This document shows positions 1 through 5,333 of a stretch of DNA of 5,333 bases, piece by piece. Both the position numbers and the translations under genes were made by a program. The stretch spans positions 1 to 5,333 of the forward strand of contig JAGRMP010000189.1 in NCBI GenBank assembly GCA_020441225.1, read 5' to 3'. The DNA comes from Maritimibacter sp. Lineage in GTDB: Bacteria > Pseudomonadota > Alphaproteobacteria > Rhodobacterales > Rhodobacteraceae. The notes below the pieces were generated by a model. The model made no database searches. It was not told the DNA's origin and saw nothing but the letters and a program-made list of their open reading frames with translations. Position 1 is the stretch's first letter; the number at the start of each line of letters is the position of its first letter.

Positions 1-1238
1 TCCACCACCACGATGGCGTCATCGACCAGCAGGCCGATCGCCAGCACCATGGCGAACATCGTCAGCGTGTTGATCGAGTAGCCGAGCGCCGAAAGCACCG
101 CGAAGGTGCCCGCGAGCACCACCGGCACGGCGAGGATCGGGATGATCGTCGCGCGCCATTTCTGCAGGAAGACCAGGATCACCAGGAACACCAGCCCGAT
201 GGCCTCGATCAGCGTGTGATAAACCTTTTCGATCGACAGTTCGACGAAAGGCGAGGTGTCGTAGGCGATCTTGAAGGCAACCCCTTCGGGCAGCGAGGCT
301 TCGAGCTCATCCAGCGTCGCGCGCACCGCGTTGGCGGTATCGACCGCGTTGGCGCCGGTGGCGAGGTTCACGCCGAACCCGGCGGCGTTCTCGCCGCTGA
401 ACCGCGAGTCGCCGCCGTAGCTTTCCTGCCCGATCTCGATCTGGGCGATGTCGCCGAGCAGCACCTGCGCGCCGCCCTCGTCGGACTTCAGCAGGATGTT
501 CTCGAATTCCTCGATCGAGGAGAGCTGGCTCTGGGCGGTGATGGTGGCGGTGAACTGCTGGCCTTCGACCACCGGCAGGCTGCCGAGGGAGCCAACCGAA
601 ACGGTGGTATTCTGCGCCGAGATCGCGCTGGTCACATCCGAGGGTGTGAGCTGGTATTCGGCGAGCGACAGCGGATCGAGCCAGACCCTGAGCGCATAGC
701 CGGAGCCGAAGGAATTGGTGCCGCCGACGCCCTCGGTGCGCAGCACCGGCCCCGAGACCTGGTTGTCGAGGATGTCGCCGAGCTCGATCGTCGAATAGCG
801 CCCGTCGGTCGACACGATGGCGCCGATCATCAGGATCGAGGACGACGAGCGGTTGACCGACACGCCGGAGGATTGCACCGCGCTGGGCAGCCGGCTTTCG
901 ACCTGGCTGACCTTCGACTGCACGTTGTTCTGGGCATCGACCGGGTCGATGCTCTCGTCGAAGGTGAGCGAGATCGACGAGGAGCCTTCGCGCGAGGTGC
1001 TCTCCATGTAGAGCACACCGTCGAGACCGGTCATCGCGTCCTCGAGAACCGCGGTCACCGAGTTTTCGACCGCGGTCGCCGTGGCGCCGGAATAGTTCGC
1101 CGAGACCCGGATCGTCGTCGGCGAGATGTCGGGGTATTGCGAGACCGGCAGCTGGGTGAAGGCATAGACGCCGGCGAGCATGGTCACGATCGCCAGCACC
1201 CAGGCGAAGACGGGGCGGTGAATAAAGAACTGGGGCAT
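1..1238 (-). CDS. RND multidrug efflux permease, AcrB/HAE-1 type (C-terminal part cut by window edge)
   Basis: This is the inner-membrane proton-driven pump subunit of a tripartite efflux system, exporting hydrophobic or amphiphilic compounds from the periplasm and membrane. The visible 412 residues align by eye with E. coli AcrB almost end to end. The start MPQFFIHRPVFAWV is followed by the first membrane segment at about residues 10-29. The periplasmic porter region runs to about 340, with AcrB-like stretches such as SSSS near 130 and the LTPSDV motif. Membrane segments 2-4 lie at about 343-359, 365-385 and 392-412. The adjacent Asp406 and Asp407 in LLVDDAIVVV match the proton-relay pair D407/D408 of AcrB. 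Members are usually about 1040 residues, so roughly 60% is missing because the window ends, not because the gene is broken. The ATG lies 3 bases after the adaptor stop, with a GAAGG ribosome site at 1249-1253 inside the adaptor gene, so the two are translated from one mRNA. The exact substrate cannot be read from the sequence. Confidence 0.97.
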   Translation of the reverse strand, partial: MPQFFIHRPVFAWVLAIVTMLAGVYAFTQLPVSQYPDISPTTIRVSANYSGATATAVENSVTAVLEDAMTGLDGVLYMESTSREGSSSISLTFDESIDPVDAQNNVQSKVSQVESRLPSAVQSSGVSVNRSSSSILMIGAIVSTDGRYSTIELGDILDNQVSGPVLRTEGVGGTNSFGSGYALRVWLDPLSLAEYQLTPSDVTSAISAQNTTVSVGSLGSLPVVEGQQFTATITAQSQLSSIEEFENILLKSDEGGAQVLLGDIAQIEIGQESYGGDSRFSGENAAGFGVNLATGANAVDTANAVRATLDELEASLPEGVAFKIAYDTSPFVELSIEKVYHTLIEAIGLVFLVILVFLQKWRATIIPILAVPVVLAGTFAVLSALGYSINTLTMFAMVLAIGLLVDDAIVVV

Positions 1239-1241
1239 CGG

Positions 1242-2450
1242 TCAGTCGCCTTCGGCCGGTGCGGCGTCCGCGGCGGGGGCGCTGTCGCCACCGGAGGCGA
1301 CTTCCTCGACGACGCCCGAGGCGGTGATCGTCACCGGGACCGTGGTGACCTCGGCCCCGTCGGTCAAATTCGACAGGCCATCGACGATCACCTGGTCACC
1401 GGCGCTGACCCCGTCGGTGACCACCCAGGCGTTCTGGTAGGTGCCGGTGTAGCTGAGCGTGACCTGTTCCGCCCTGCCGTCGGTGGCGAGAAAAGCCGTG
1501 AGCGTGCCGTCGGACTGCCGTTCGGTTGCGCGCTGCGGCACCAGGATCGCAGACTGCGATCCGATGGCGAGCTGCACCCGCAGGAACTGCCCGGGCAGGA
1601 TCATCCGGTCGGGGTTGTCGAACTGGAACCGCATGTCGACCGAGCCGGTGCTGGTCGAGACCGAGATGCCCGGGCTGACCAGCGTGCCGGTACCCTGGTA
1701 GGTCGAGCCGCTTTCGAGGGTGACCGTGGCGTCGAGCGCGGCCCCCGGCTGCATCGCGCCCTGATCGATCCGCTCGCGCACCCGGGTGATCCGGGCGGAG
1801 CTTTCGGCGACATCGACAAAGATCGGGTCCAGCGCCGTGACCGTCGTCAGCGCATCGGCCTGGTTGGCGGTGACGAGCGCGCCGACCGAGACCTGGCTCA
1901 CGTCGACCACGCCGGCGATCGGGCTGGTCACGATGACCCGGTCGAGATCGAGCTTGGCGCTCTGCAGGCTGGCCTTGGCCCCGCTGAGCGTGGCCTCGGC
2001 CTGCGCCAGTGACGCCTGGGCCGCCTGCAGATCGGAGGTTGTCACGCCGACACCCTCGAGCCGCGTGTAACGGTCGACCGTCGCCTGCGCGGTGTCGCGC
2101 GCCGCCTGGGCACTGGCGAGCTCGGCCTCGGCGGCGGCATAGGCGGCCTCGTAGCTGTCGGCTTCGAGCCGGAACAGCACGTCGCCCGCCTCGATGTTCG
2201 TCCCGGGCTGGAACAGGATTTCCTCGATCATGCCGCCCACGCGCGGCCGGATCTCGGTCTGTTCGCTGGCGGCGGCGCGCCCGGGCAGGGTGACGGTGAA
2301 CGGCACCTCGGTCTGTTCGAGCGTGACCACGCCAACCTCGGTCGGACCGGAGGCACCGCCCGGAGGGCCCATCTGCGCACTGCCCGCAAGGGGAAAGGTT
2401 GTGACGAACATGGCGGCTGCCACCGGCAGCGCGAATTTTGAAATGCCCAT
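1242..2450 (-). CDS. Periplasmic adaptor (membrane fusion protein) of RND efflux pump, AcrA/MexA family
   Basis: This 402-residue protein links the RND permease to an outer-membrane channel. Residues 1-25 form a signal peptide (MGISKF, then a hydrophobic stretch to LAGSA) with likely cleavage before Gln26. Unlike AcrA there is no lipobox cysteine, so it is probably a soluble or signal-anchored form, not a lipoprotein. The order is: beta strand and first lipoyl half at about 40-97 (IRPRVGGMIEEI, GTNIEAGDVLFRL), an Ala/Gln-rich alpha-helical hairpin at about 99-170, and the second lipoyl half from 172 (VTSPIAGVV). The beta-barrel follows (LDPIFVDV, then PGQFLRVQL), with the membrane-proximal domain (ILVPQRA, VIVDGL) last. 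An acidic, Ala-rich tail ends the protein. I chose the ATG at 2448-2450 over the one at 2469-2471 because AGAAGGA stands 6 bases before it and the signal peptide then starts normally. It is the first gene of the operon, 3 bases ahead of the permease. Confidence 0.95.
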   Translation of the reverse strand: MGISKFALPVAAAMFVTTFPLAGSAQMGPPGGASGPTEVGVVTLEQTEVPFTVTLPGRAAASEQTEIRPRVGGMIEEILFQPGTNIEAGDVLFRLEADSYEAAYAAAEAELASAQAARDTAQATVDRYTRLEGVGVTTSDLQAAQASLAQAEATLSGAKASLQSAKLDLDRVIVTSPIAGVVDVSQVSVGALVTANQADALTTVTALDPIFVDVAESSARITRVRERIDQGAMQPGAALDATVTLESGSTYQGTGTLVSPGISVSTSTGSVDMRFQFDNPDRMILPGQFLRVQLAIGSQSAILVPQRATERQSDGTLTAFLATDGRAEQVTLSYTGTYQNAWVVTDGVSAGDQVIVDGLSNLTDGAEVTTVPVTITASGVVEEVASGGDSAPAADAAPAEGD

Positions 2451-2456
2451 TGAGAA

Positions 2457-2463
2457 TCCTTCT
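2457..2463 (-). promoter_or_regulatory. Ribosome binding site that decides the adaptor start
   Basis: On the minus strand the sequence reads AGAAGGA, six bases before the ATG at 2448-2450. It is a near-perfect Shine-Dalgarno sequence at good spacing. The longer reading frame starting at 2471 would place this site inside the coding region and add seven residues (MTPEGFS) ahead of the signal peptide, so the shorter start is preferred. Confidence 0.75.
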
Positions 2464-2493
2464 GGCGTCATGCGGGTTGGGGCGCTCGAACAT

Positions 2494-2522
2494 ATGATAC
2501 GCCCTGTCTCGGGGTTTCCGTC
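2494..2522 (-). promoter_or_regulatory. Weak promoter candidate for the efflux operon
   Basis: On the minus strand TATCAT (2494-2499) matches the sigma-70 -10 consensus in five of six bases and would give a leader of roughly 35-40 bases before the adaptor ATG. The element 17 bases upstream, GACGGA (2517-2522), is a poor -35, so the promoter may depend on an activator or may lie elsewhere. No clear regulator operator overlaps it apart from the short palindrome CATATG at 2491-2496. The assignment rests on position and the -10 match only. Confidence 0.3.
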
Positions 2523-3117
2523 GTGGGAAATTTCGGGCGGTGCAGATCACGAGGTCCGCAGGGACCGGACCGGCCTTTCTGGCATGCTCGACCGGCGACT
2601 CCGGTCAGCGACTGCTCTCGTGCCGGCCCTGGTTGAAGCGCCGACATGGATATCCGGATACTCGCTCACCCCGACTTATGCAATGCCGTTCTTGTTCAAG
2701 GCATACCGATCTCCACGACGAGGAGCTGTACGCCGCAGCGAAAGTCCAAGGCGGGAAGCGAACGTCGGCGAGCAGATGGAAATTCATCGCGCGCCGCAGG
2801 TGCTGGGTAAGGCAATGCACGATGCATCTGGTTCCGCTGCGAGCTCGATCCGGGCATTCGCTGCACGGTTCGCCAACGACAGCTTCGGGGCCGACCGTGG
2901 AACAATGCGACGGTCGTCCGAGCTACGGGGAGGCCGGTTGCCAAGGAGATGTGGAGCCGCTGGCCCGGCGGGCCCGGCTGATCTCGAAGGAAGCATCGCG
3001 GCGCGGCCGATCTCGGCGCGGACCGCCGTGACCGCGCCAATTGCGACTGGGAATGATCATCGCGCCGTGGCAATGGGCGACGGACGAGGCGACCCCCGGC
3101 AGCCGGGCCAGGGAAAT
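2500..3117. other. Intergenic stretch without a recognisable gene
   Basis: I translated this stretch by eye in the available frames on both strands. The open frames are rich in Arg, Ser, Pro and Cys, lack family motifs, and do not have the compositional pattern of the flanking genes. GC content appears lower than on either side. No regulator of TetR, MarR or LysR type, no transposase remnant and no known structured RNA could be recognised. Minor items are overlapping short palindromes at 2648-2660 (GGATATCC and TATCCGGATA), a palindrome GATGCATC at 2821-2828, and several copies of ACCGG between 2564 and 2616. A 28-codon open frame at 3053-3139 (+) lacks a properly spaced ribosome site. The stretch could be decayed coding DNA or a regulatory spacer. 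Confidence 0.6.
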
Positions 3118-3157
3118 CCAATTGTGGACCACGCCCTGAAACGTGGTCCACATTTGG
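3118..3157. repeat. Interrupted palindrome (16-base arms, 8-base loop), possible terminator or protein-binding site
   Basis: The arms are 3118-3133 and 3142-3157. The inner 11 pairs are perfect (TGTGGACCACG with CGTGGTCCACA), then one T-T mismatch (3122/3153) and four more pairs (CCAA with TTGG), giving 15 of 16 matched positions around the loop CCCTGAAA. It begins 41 bases downstream of the tRNA-Glu 3' end, so it could terminate tRNA transcription. However, only a weak T tract (ATTTCCC on the minus strand) follows the stem, so this is not a canonical intrinsic terminator. An operator or a mobile-element relic is also possible. Confidence 0.75.
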
Positions 3158-3197
3158 CCACGGTACGCCCAACAAAATAAGGGATTTGCGGAGAAAA

Positions 3198-3272
3198 TGG
3201 CAGCCCGTAGGGGAATCGAACCCCTCTTTCCAGGTTGAAAACCTGGCGTCCTAACCGATAGACGAACGGGCC
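3198..3272 (-). tRNA. tRNA-Glu (anticodon UUC)
   Basis: The 75-base cloverleaf folds completely by eye. The acceptor stem pairs GGCCCGT with ACGGGCT (first pair G-U) and the D stem pairs GTCT with GGAC around ATCGGTTA. The anticodon stem pairs CCAGG with CCTGG around the loop TTTTCAA, with the anticodon TTC at 3237-3239. A four-base variable loop follows, and the T arm pairs AGGGG with CCCCT around TTCGATT. The discriminator is G, and CCA is encoded at 3198-3200. It decodes GAA and, by wobble, GAG. It stands alone between recJ and the efflux operon. The run TTTT directly follows the 3' end on the minus strand. Confidence 0.98.
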
Positions 3273-3290
3273 GCGCTGTCGGTAGCGCGG
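3271..3290. repeat. Short inverted repeat at the tRNA-Glu 5' end
   Basis: CCGCGCT (3271-3277) and AGCGCGG (3284-3290) are perfect 7-base inverted arms around a 6-base loop. The inner arm includes the first two bases of the mature tRNA (3271-3272), and the outer arm is the GC-rich segment between the proposed -10 box and the transcription start. If transcription starts near 3284, the RNA would not contain both arms, so any role would be at the DNA level. It may also be chance in such GC-rich DNA. Confidence 0.4.
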
Positions 3291-3319
3291 TGTTTAGGAA
3301 AACGCGGCAGGGCGCGCAA
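3291..3319 (-). promoter_or_regulatory. Candidate promoter of tRNA-Glu with GC-rich discriminator
   Basis: On the minus strand TTGCGC (3314-3319) and TAAACA (3291-3296) are separated by exactly 17 bases and end 18 bases before the tRNA 5' end, predicting a start near 3284. The segment right after the -10 is CCGCGCT. Such GC-rich discriminators are typical of stable-RNA promoters under ppGpp stringent control, so the same control is inferred here. Each hexamer matches the consensus in only about three positions, so the call relies mainly on spacing and location. Confidence 0.4.
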
Positions 3320-3744
3320 GGGGATTCTTGCGCCGGGGTGGAAAATTCTCACCCCGTGCCGCAACCGTCGATCCGGGCCCGTGTCCGGCCCGTTGCACCC
3401 GTCGGGGACAGCGGCACGGGCGCGCGCGTGAGGCCTGGCGCGGGGGGTGGGCGCGTAGGCCCGGGCAGGGACCTCGGAACAGCCGGGGGCGCATCGACGA
3501 TGGCCGAGGTGCCGCGCGAATGCGTGCCGCAGGCAGGCGTGCTGCCCGGATCGCCGCCCGGGGCGGCGACGGTCTCGCCCCTGCGGCGCAGCTCGGCTTC
3601 CCGGCAATCGACGCAGAGCGACGTCGTGCCGGTTCGAGCGGCGAGGTGGCGGGTGGGCCTGGACTGGCCGACGCCGGGCGGACCGGGCAGGACGACCGGC
3701 CCCGGCTCCCGCACCGGGCCCCGGCGAGGACCTCGACGCGGGCC
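3320..3744. other. Very GC-rich spacer between recJ and tRNA-Glu
   Basis: This stretch is dominated by G and C, with frames full of Pro, Arg, Gly and Ala and no recognisable family on either strand. It would contain the recJ mRNA 3' end, but I see no stem followed by a T run. A small stem at 3335-3355 (GGGGTG with CACCCC) has an AT-rich loop and lacks a T tract. The frame that continues after the recJ stop to 3349 includes a single Cys-x2-Cys segment (LCVDCRE, 3598-3618) without a partner pair, so no gene is called. Confidence 0.55.
3353..3420. repeat. 10-base inverted repeat in the GC-rich spacer
   Basis: CCCGTGCCGC at 3353-3362 is the exact reverse complement of GCGGCACGGG at 3411-3420, with 48 bases between them that are themselves rich in CCGG and GGCC. 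An RNA from either strand could form a long branched hairpin. There is no following T tract, so it does not look like an intrinsic terminator, and a chance match is possible at this GC content. Confidence 0.45.
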
Positions 3745-5333
3745 CTATGCGAGCGCGGCGTCGGCGAGGCGGAGCTGCGGCGTGACGCGGCCGTTCCAGT
3801 GGTTGAGTTCGAGATGGCCGGCGAAATGGAACCGCGCGCCCCTGTGGTTTGCGAGCGCCGGCCCGAGCTCGCTGTCGAAGGCGCCGAAAGCGATGGCTTC
3901 GAGCTTGCCGCCGAGCCCGTCGGTGATCGCGAGCTTGAGGTGGTTCTGGCCCACGGGGCGGGCGAAGCCGATGCCCATGTCGGGAAAGGCGAAGCGCGGG
4001 GCGGAGGCACCGGCGCCGAAGGGTCCGGCGGCCTCGATCCGTTCGATGAGTTCCGGGGTCACCGCACCCGGCATCAGCACGCCGTCCAGGCGTAGTTCGC
4101 GCGGCCCCATTGCGCCGGCGCCCTGGCGGGCAAGGAGCGCGCCGAGCCGGTCCATGGCCGGCTCGAGCTGGTCGCGCGTGAGCGTGAGCCCTGCCGCCAT
4201 CTTGTGACCGCCGCCCCGCTCGATCAGCCCCTCGGCCGCGAGCGCCTGGACCGACGCACCGAGGTCGATGCCGGTCACGGAGCGACCCGAGCCCTTGCCT
4301 TCGCCCGCGGCATCGATGCCGATCACCACGGCGGGGCGGTTCGCGGCCTCCTTGAGGCGCGCGGCGACGATGCCGACGACGCCGGGGTGCCAACCGTCGC
4401 CCGCGGCCCAGACCAGCGGCCCGTCGAGGCCGCGGTCCTCGGCCTGACGGAGCGCGGCGGCGAGCACTTCGGCCTCGATCTCGCGCCGGTCGGTGTTGAG
4501 CCCGTCGAGCTTGAGGGCGAGGGCCTGGGCCTCGGCAGGGTCGGTGGCGGTGAGCAGCCGGGTGCCGAGATCGGCGGCGCCGATCCTGCCGCCCGCGTTG
4601 ATCCTGGGGCCCATCAGGAACCCGAGATGGTAGGGGGTAGGGGCGGTGTTCATCCGAGCGACATCGCCGAGCGCGACGAGGCCAGGACGGGCGCGCCGCG
4701 CCATCACCTTGAGCCCCTGGACGACCAGCGCGCGGTTGGCGCCGATCAGCGGCGCGACATCGGCGACGGTGGCGAGCGCCACGAGGTCGAGGAGCGCCAT
4801 GAGATCGGGGCCTTTGCGGCCCTGGTCGCGCAGCAGCCGGCCGATCTCGACCAGGAGCAGAAAGACGACGCCGGCGGCGCAGAGGTAGCCGAGGTCGCCG
4901 CTCTCGTCCTGGCGGTTGGGGTTCACCAGCGCCAGCGCCGGGGGCAGGGTCTCGCCGCCCAGGTGGTGGTCGAGCACGACGACATCGGCCCCCCTGGCGG
5001 TGGCGGCGGCGATGGGCTCGTGGCTGAGCGTACCGGCGTCGACCACGACGATCAGCGAATGGGTCGCGGCCAGGGCCTCCATCGCGGGGACGTTGGGGCC
5101 GTAGCCCTCGTCGATCCGGTCGGGGATGTAGAGCGTGGGGTCCTGGCCGAAAAAACGGAACCAGTCGATCAGGAGCGCGGCCGAACTTGCGCCGTCGACG
5201 TCGTAATCGGCAAAGACCGCGACCTTCTCGCGCGCATCGACCGCGGCGAGAACGCGGGCCGCGGCGGTCTCCATGTCCTTGAGGCGGCGCGGGTCGGGGA
5301 GCGTGTCGCGCAGGGTGGGGGCGAGGAAGGCCG
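3745..5333 (-). CDS. recJ: Single-stranded-DNA-specific 5'-3' exonuclease RecJ (N-terminus cut by window edge)
   Basis: RecJ degrades single-stranded DNA 5' to 3' in RecF-pathway recombination, mismatch repair and base excision repair. The frame stays open to the right edge, giving 528 visible residues. Residues before the Met at 5272-5274 (FLAPTLRDTLPDPRRLKD) are the conserved RecJ lead-in, so that Met is internal, and about 50 residues are probably missing. Counting from that Met, the DHH metal-binding motifs are DYDVDG (23-28), VVVDAG (76-81), LDHH (101-104) and ATVADV (168-173). GPRINAGGRIG at 222-232 follows. The DHHA1 part has GWHPGVVG (294-301), GSGRS (328-332) and GGGH (354-357), and a C-terminal OB-fold region follows. 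All catalytic Asp and His residues are present. Motif II has Ala where relatives often have Cys or Asn, at a position not known to bind metal. The stop is TAG at 3745-3747. The next gene downstream is tRNA-Glu, separated by 472 bases with its own candidate promoter. Confidence 0.97.
   Translation of the reverse strand, partial: AFLAPTLRDTLPDPRRLKDMETAAARVLAAVDAREKVAVFADYDVDGASSAALLIDWFRFFGQDPTLYIPDRIDEGYGPNVPAMEALAATHSLIVVVDAGTLSHEPIAAATARGADVVVLDHHLGGETLPPALALVNPNRQDESGDLGYLCAAGVVFLLLVEIGRLLRDQGRKGPDLMALLDLVALATVADVAPLIGANRALVVQGLKVMARRARPGLVALGDVARMNTAPTPYHLGFLMGPRINAGGRIGAADLGTRLLTATDPAEAQALALKLDGLNTDRREIEAEVLAAALRQAEDRGLDGPLVWAAGDGWHPGVVGIVAARLKEAANRPAVVIGIDAAGEGKGSGRSVTGIDLGASVQALAAEGLIERGGGHKMAAGLTLTRDQLEPAMDRLGALLARQGAGAMGPRELRLDGVLMPGAVTPELIERIEAAGPFGAGASAPRFAFPDMGIGFARPVGQNHLKLAITDGLGGKLEAIAFGAFDSELGPALANHRGARFHFAGHLELNHWNGRVTPQLRLADAALA

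Noticed and set aside
216..2012. A 598-codon open frame on the plus strand opposite the permease and adaptor genes
   Set aside because: Its product is a low-complexity Arg/Gly/Asp/His-rich sequence without family motifs. It is the antisense shadow of two well-recognised minus-strand genes with high GC at third codon positions.
3053..3139. A 28-codon plus-strand open frame starting MIIAPWQW
   Set aside because: The only purine-rich stretch (GGGA) abuts the ATG, too close to act as a ribosome site, and its stop falls in the palindrome loop. No support beyond being open.
2696..3175. A 159-codon minus-strand open frame in the intergenic region
   Set aside because: The sequence is rich in Arg, Ser and Pro, shows no family motif, and crosses the palindrome at 3118-3157. 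There is no good ribosome site, and composition does not support coding.
2194..3180. A 328-codon plus-strand open frame crossing the adaptor 5' end and the intergenic region
   Set aside because: Its first part is antisense to the adaptor gene and the rest has no recognisable domain or suitable ribosome site.
2451..3197. Possible structured RNA (RNase P RNA, tmRNA, 6S RNA) or CRISPR array in the gene-free interval
   Set aside because: I found none of the conserved core sequences of these RNAs and no regularly spaced direct repeats.
3335..3355. A GGGGTG/CACCCC stem considered as the recJ terminator
   Set aside because: The stem is only six to seven pairs, has a long AT-rich loop, no T tract follows on the minus strand, and it lies nearly 400 bases past the recJ stop.
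3251..4393. A 380-codon minus-strand open frame overlapping recJ and the tRNA gene
   Set aside because: It is Arg/Pro/Ala-rich, out of frame with recJ, and runs through the tRNA-Glu promoter and 5' end. It is a GC-bias artefact.

Overview
The window looks like chromosomal DNA from a GC-rich alphaproteobacterium, most likely of the Rhodobacteraceae type. This rests on the high GC content, the alphaproteobacterial look of the RecJ protein and the tRNA-Glu sequence. It is an inference from recalled family patterns, not from a search. All genes I can support lie on the minus strand.

Left part (1-2450): a two-gene efflux operon read right to left. The first gene encodes a periplasmic adaptor (membrane fusion protein). 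Three bases after its stop codon comes the gene for an AcrB-like inner-membrane RND permease, which is cut by the left window edge after 412 residues. Together they would form the inner-membrane and periplasmic parts of a tripartite drug efflux pump. The outer-membrane channel, if encoded nearby, is outside the window. No regulator gene is visible next to the operon.

Middle (2451-3197): about 750 bases with no convincing gene on either strand and a visibly lower GC content than the flanks. It holds the adaptor ribosome binding site, a weak promoter candidate, and a strong 40-base interrupted palindrome (3118-3157) just downstream of the tRNA gene.

tRNA and spacer (3198-3744): a complete tRNA-Glu(UUC) gene with encoded CCA and a plausible promoter with a GC-rich discriminator, preceded by about 425 bases of extremely GC-rich spacer with no recognisable gene.

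Right part (3745-5333): recJ, the single-strand-specific 5'-3' exonuclease of DNA repair and recombination, nearly complete but missing its first residues beyond the right edge.

The three units (efflux, translation, DNA repair) have no evident functional link. I see no strong sign of a novel system. The points most worth checking are the palindrome and the non-coding, lower-GC interval lying directly behind a tRNA 3' end.
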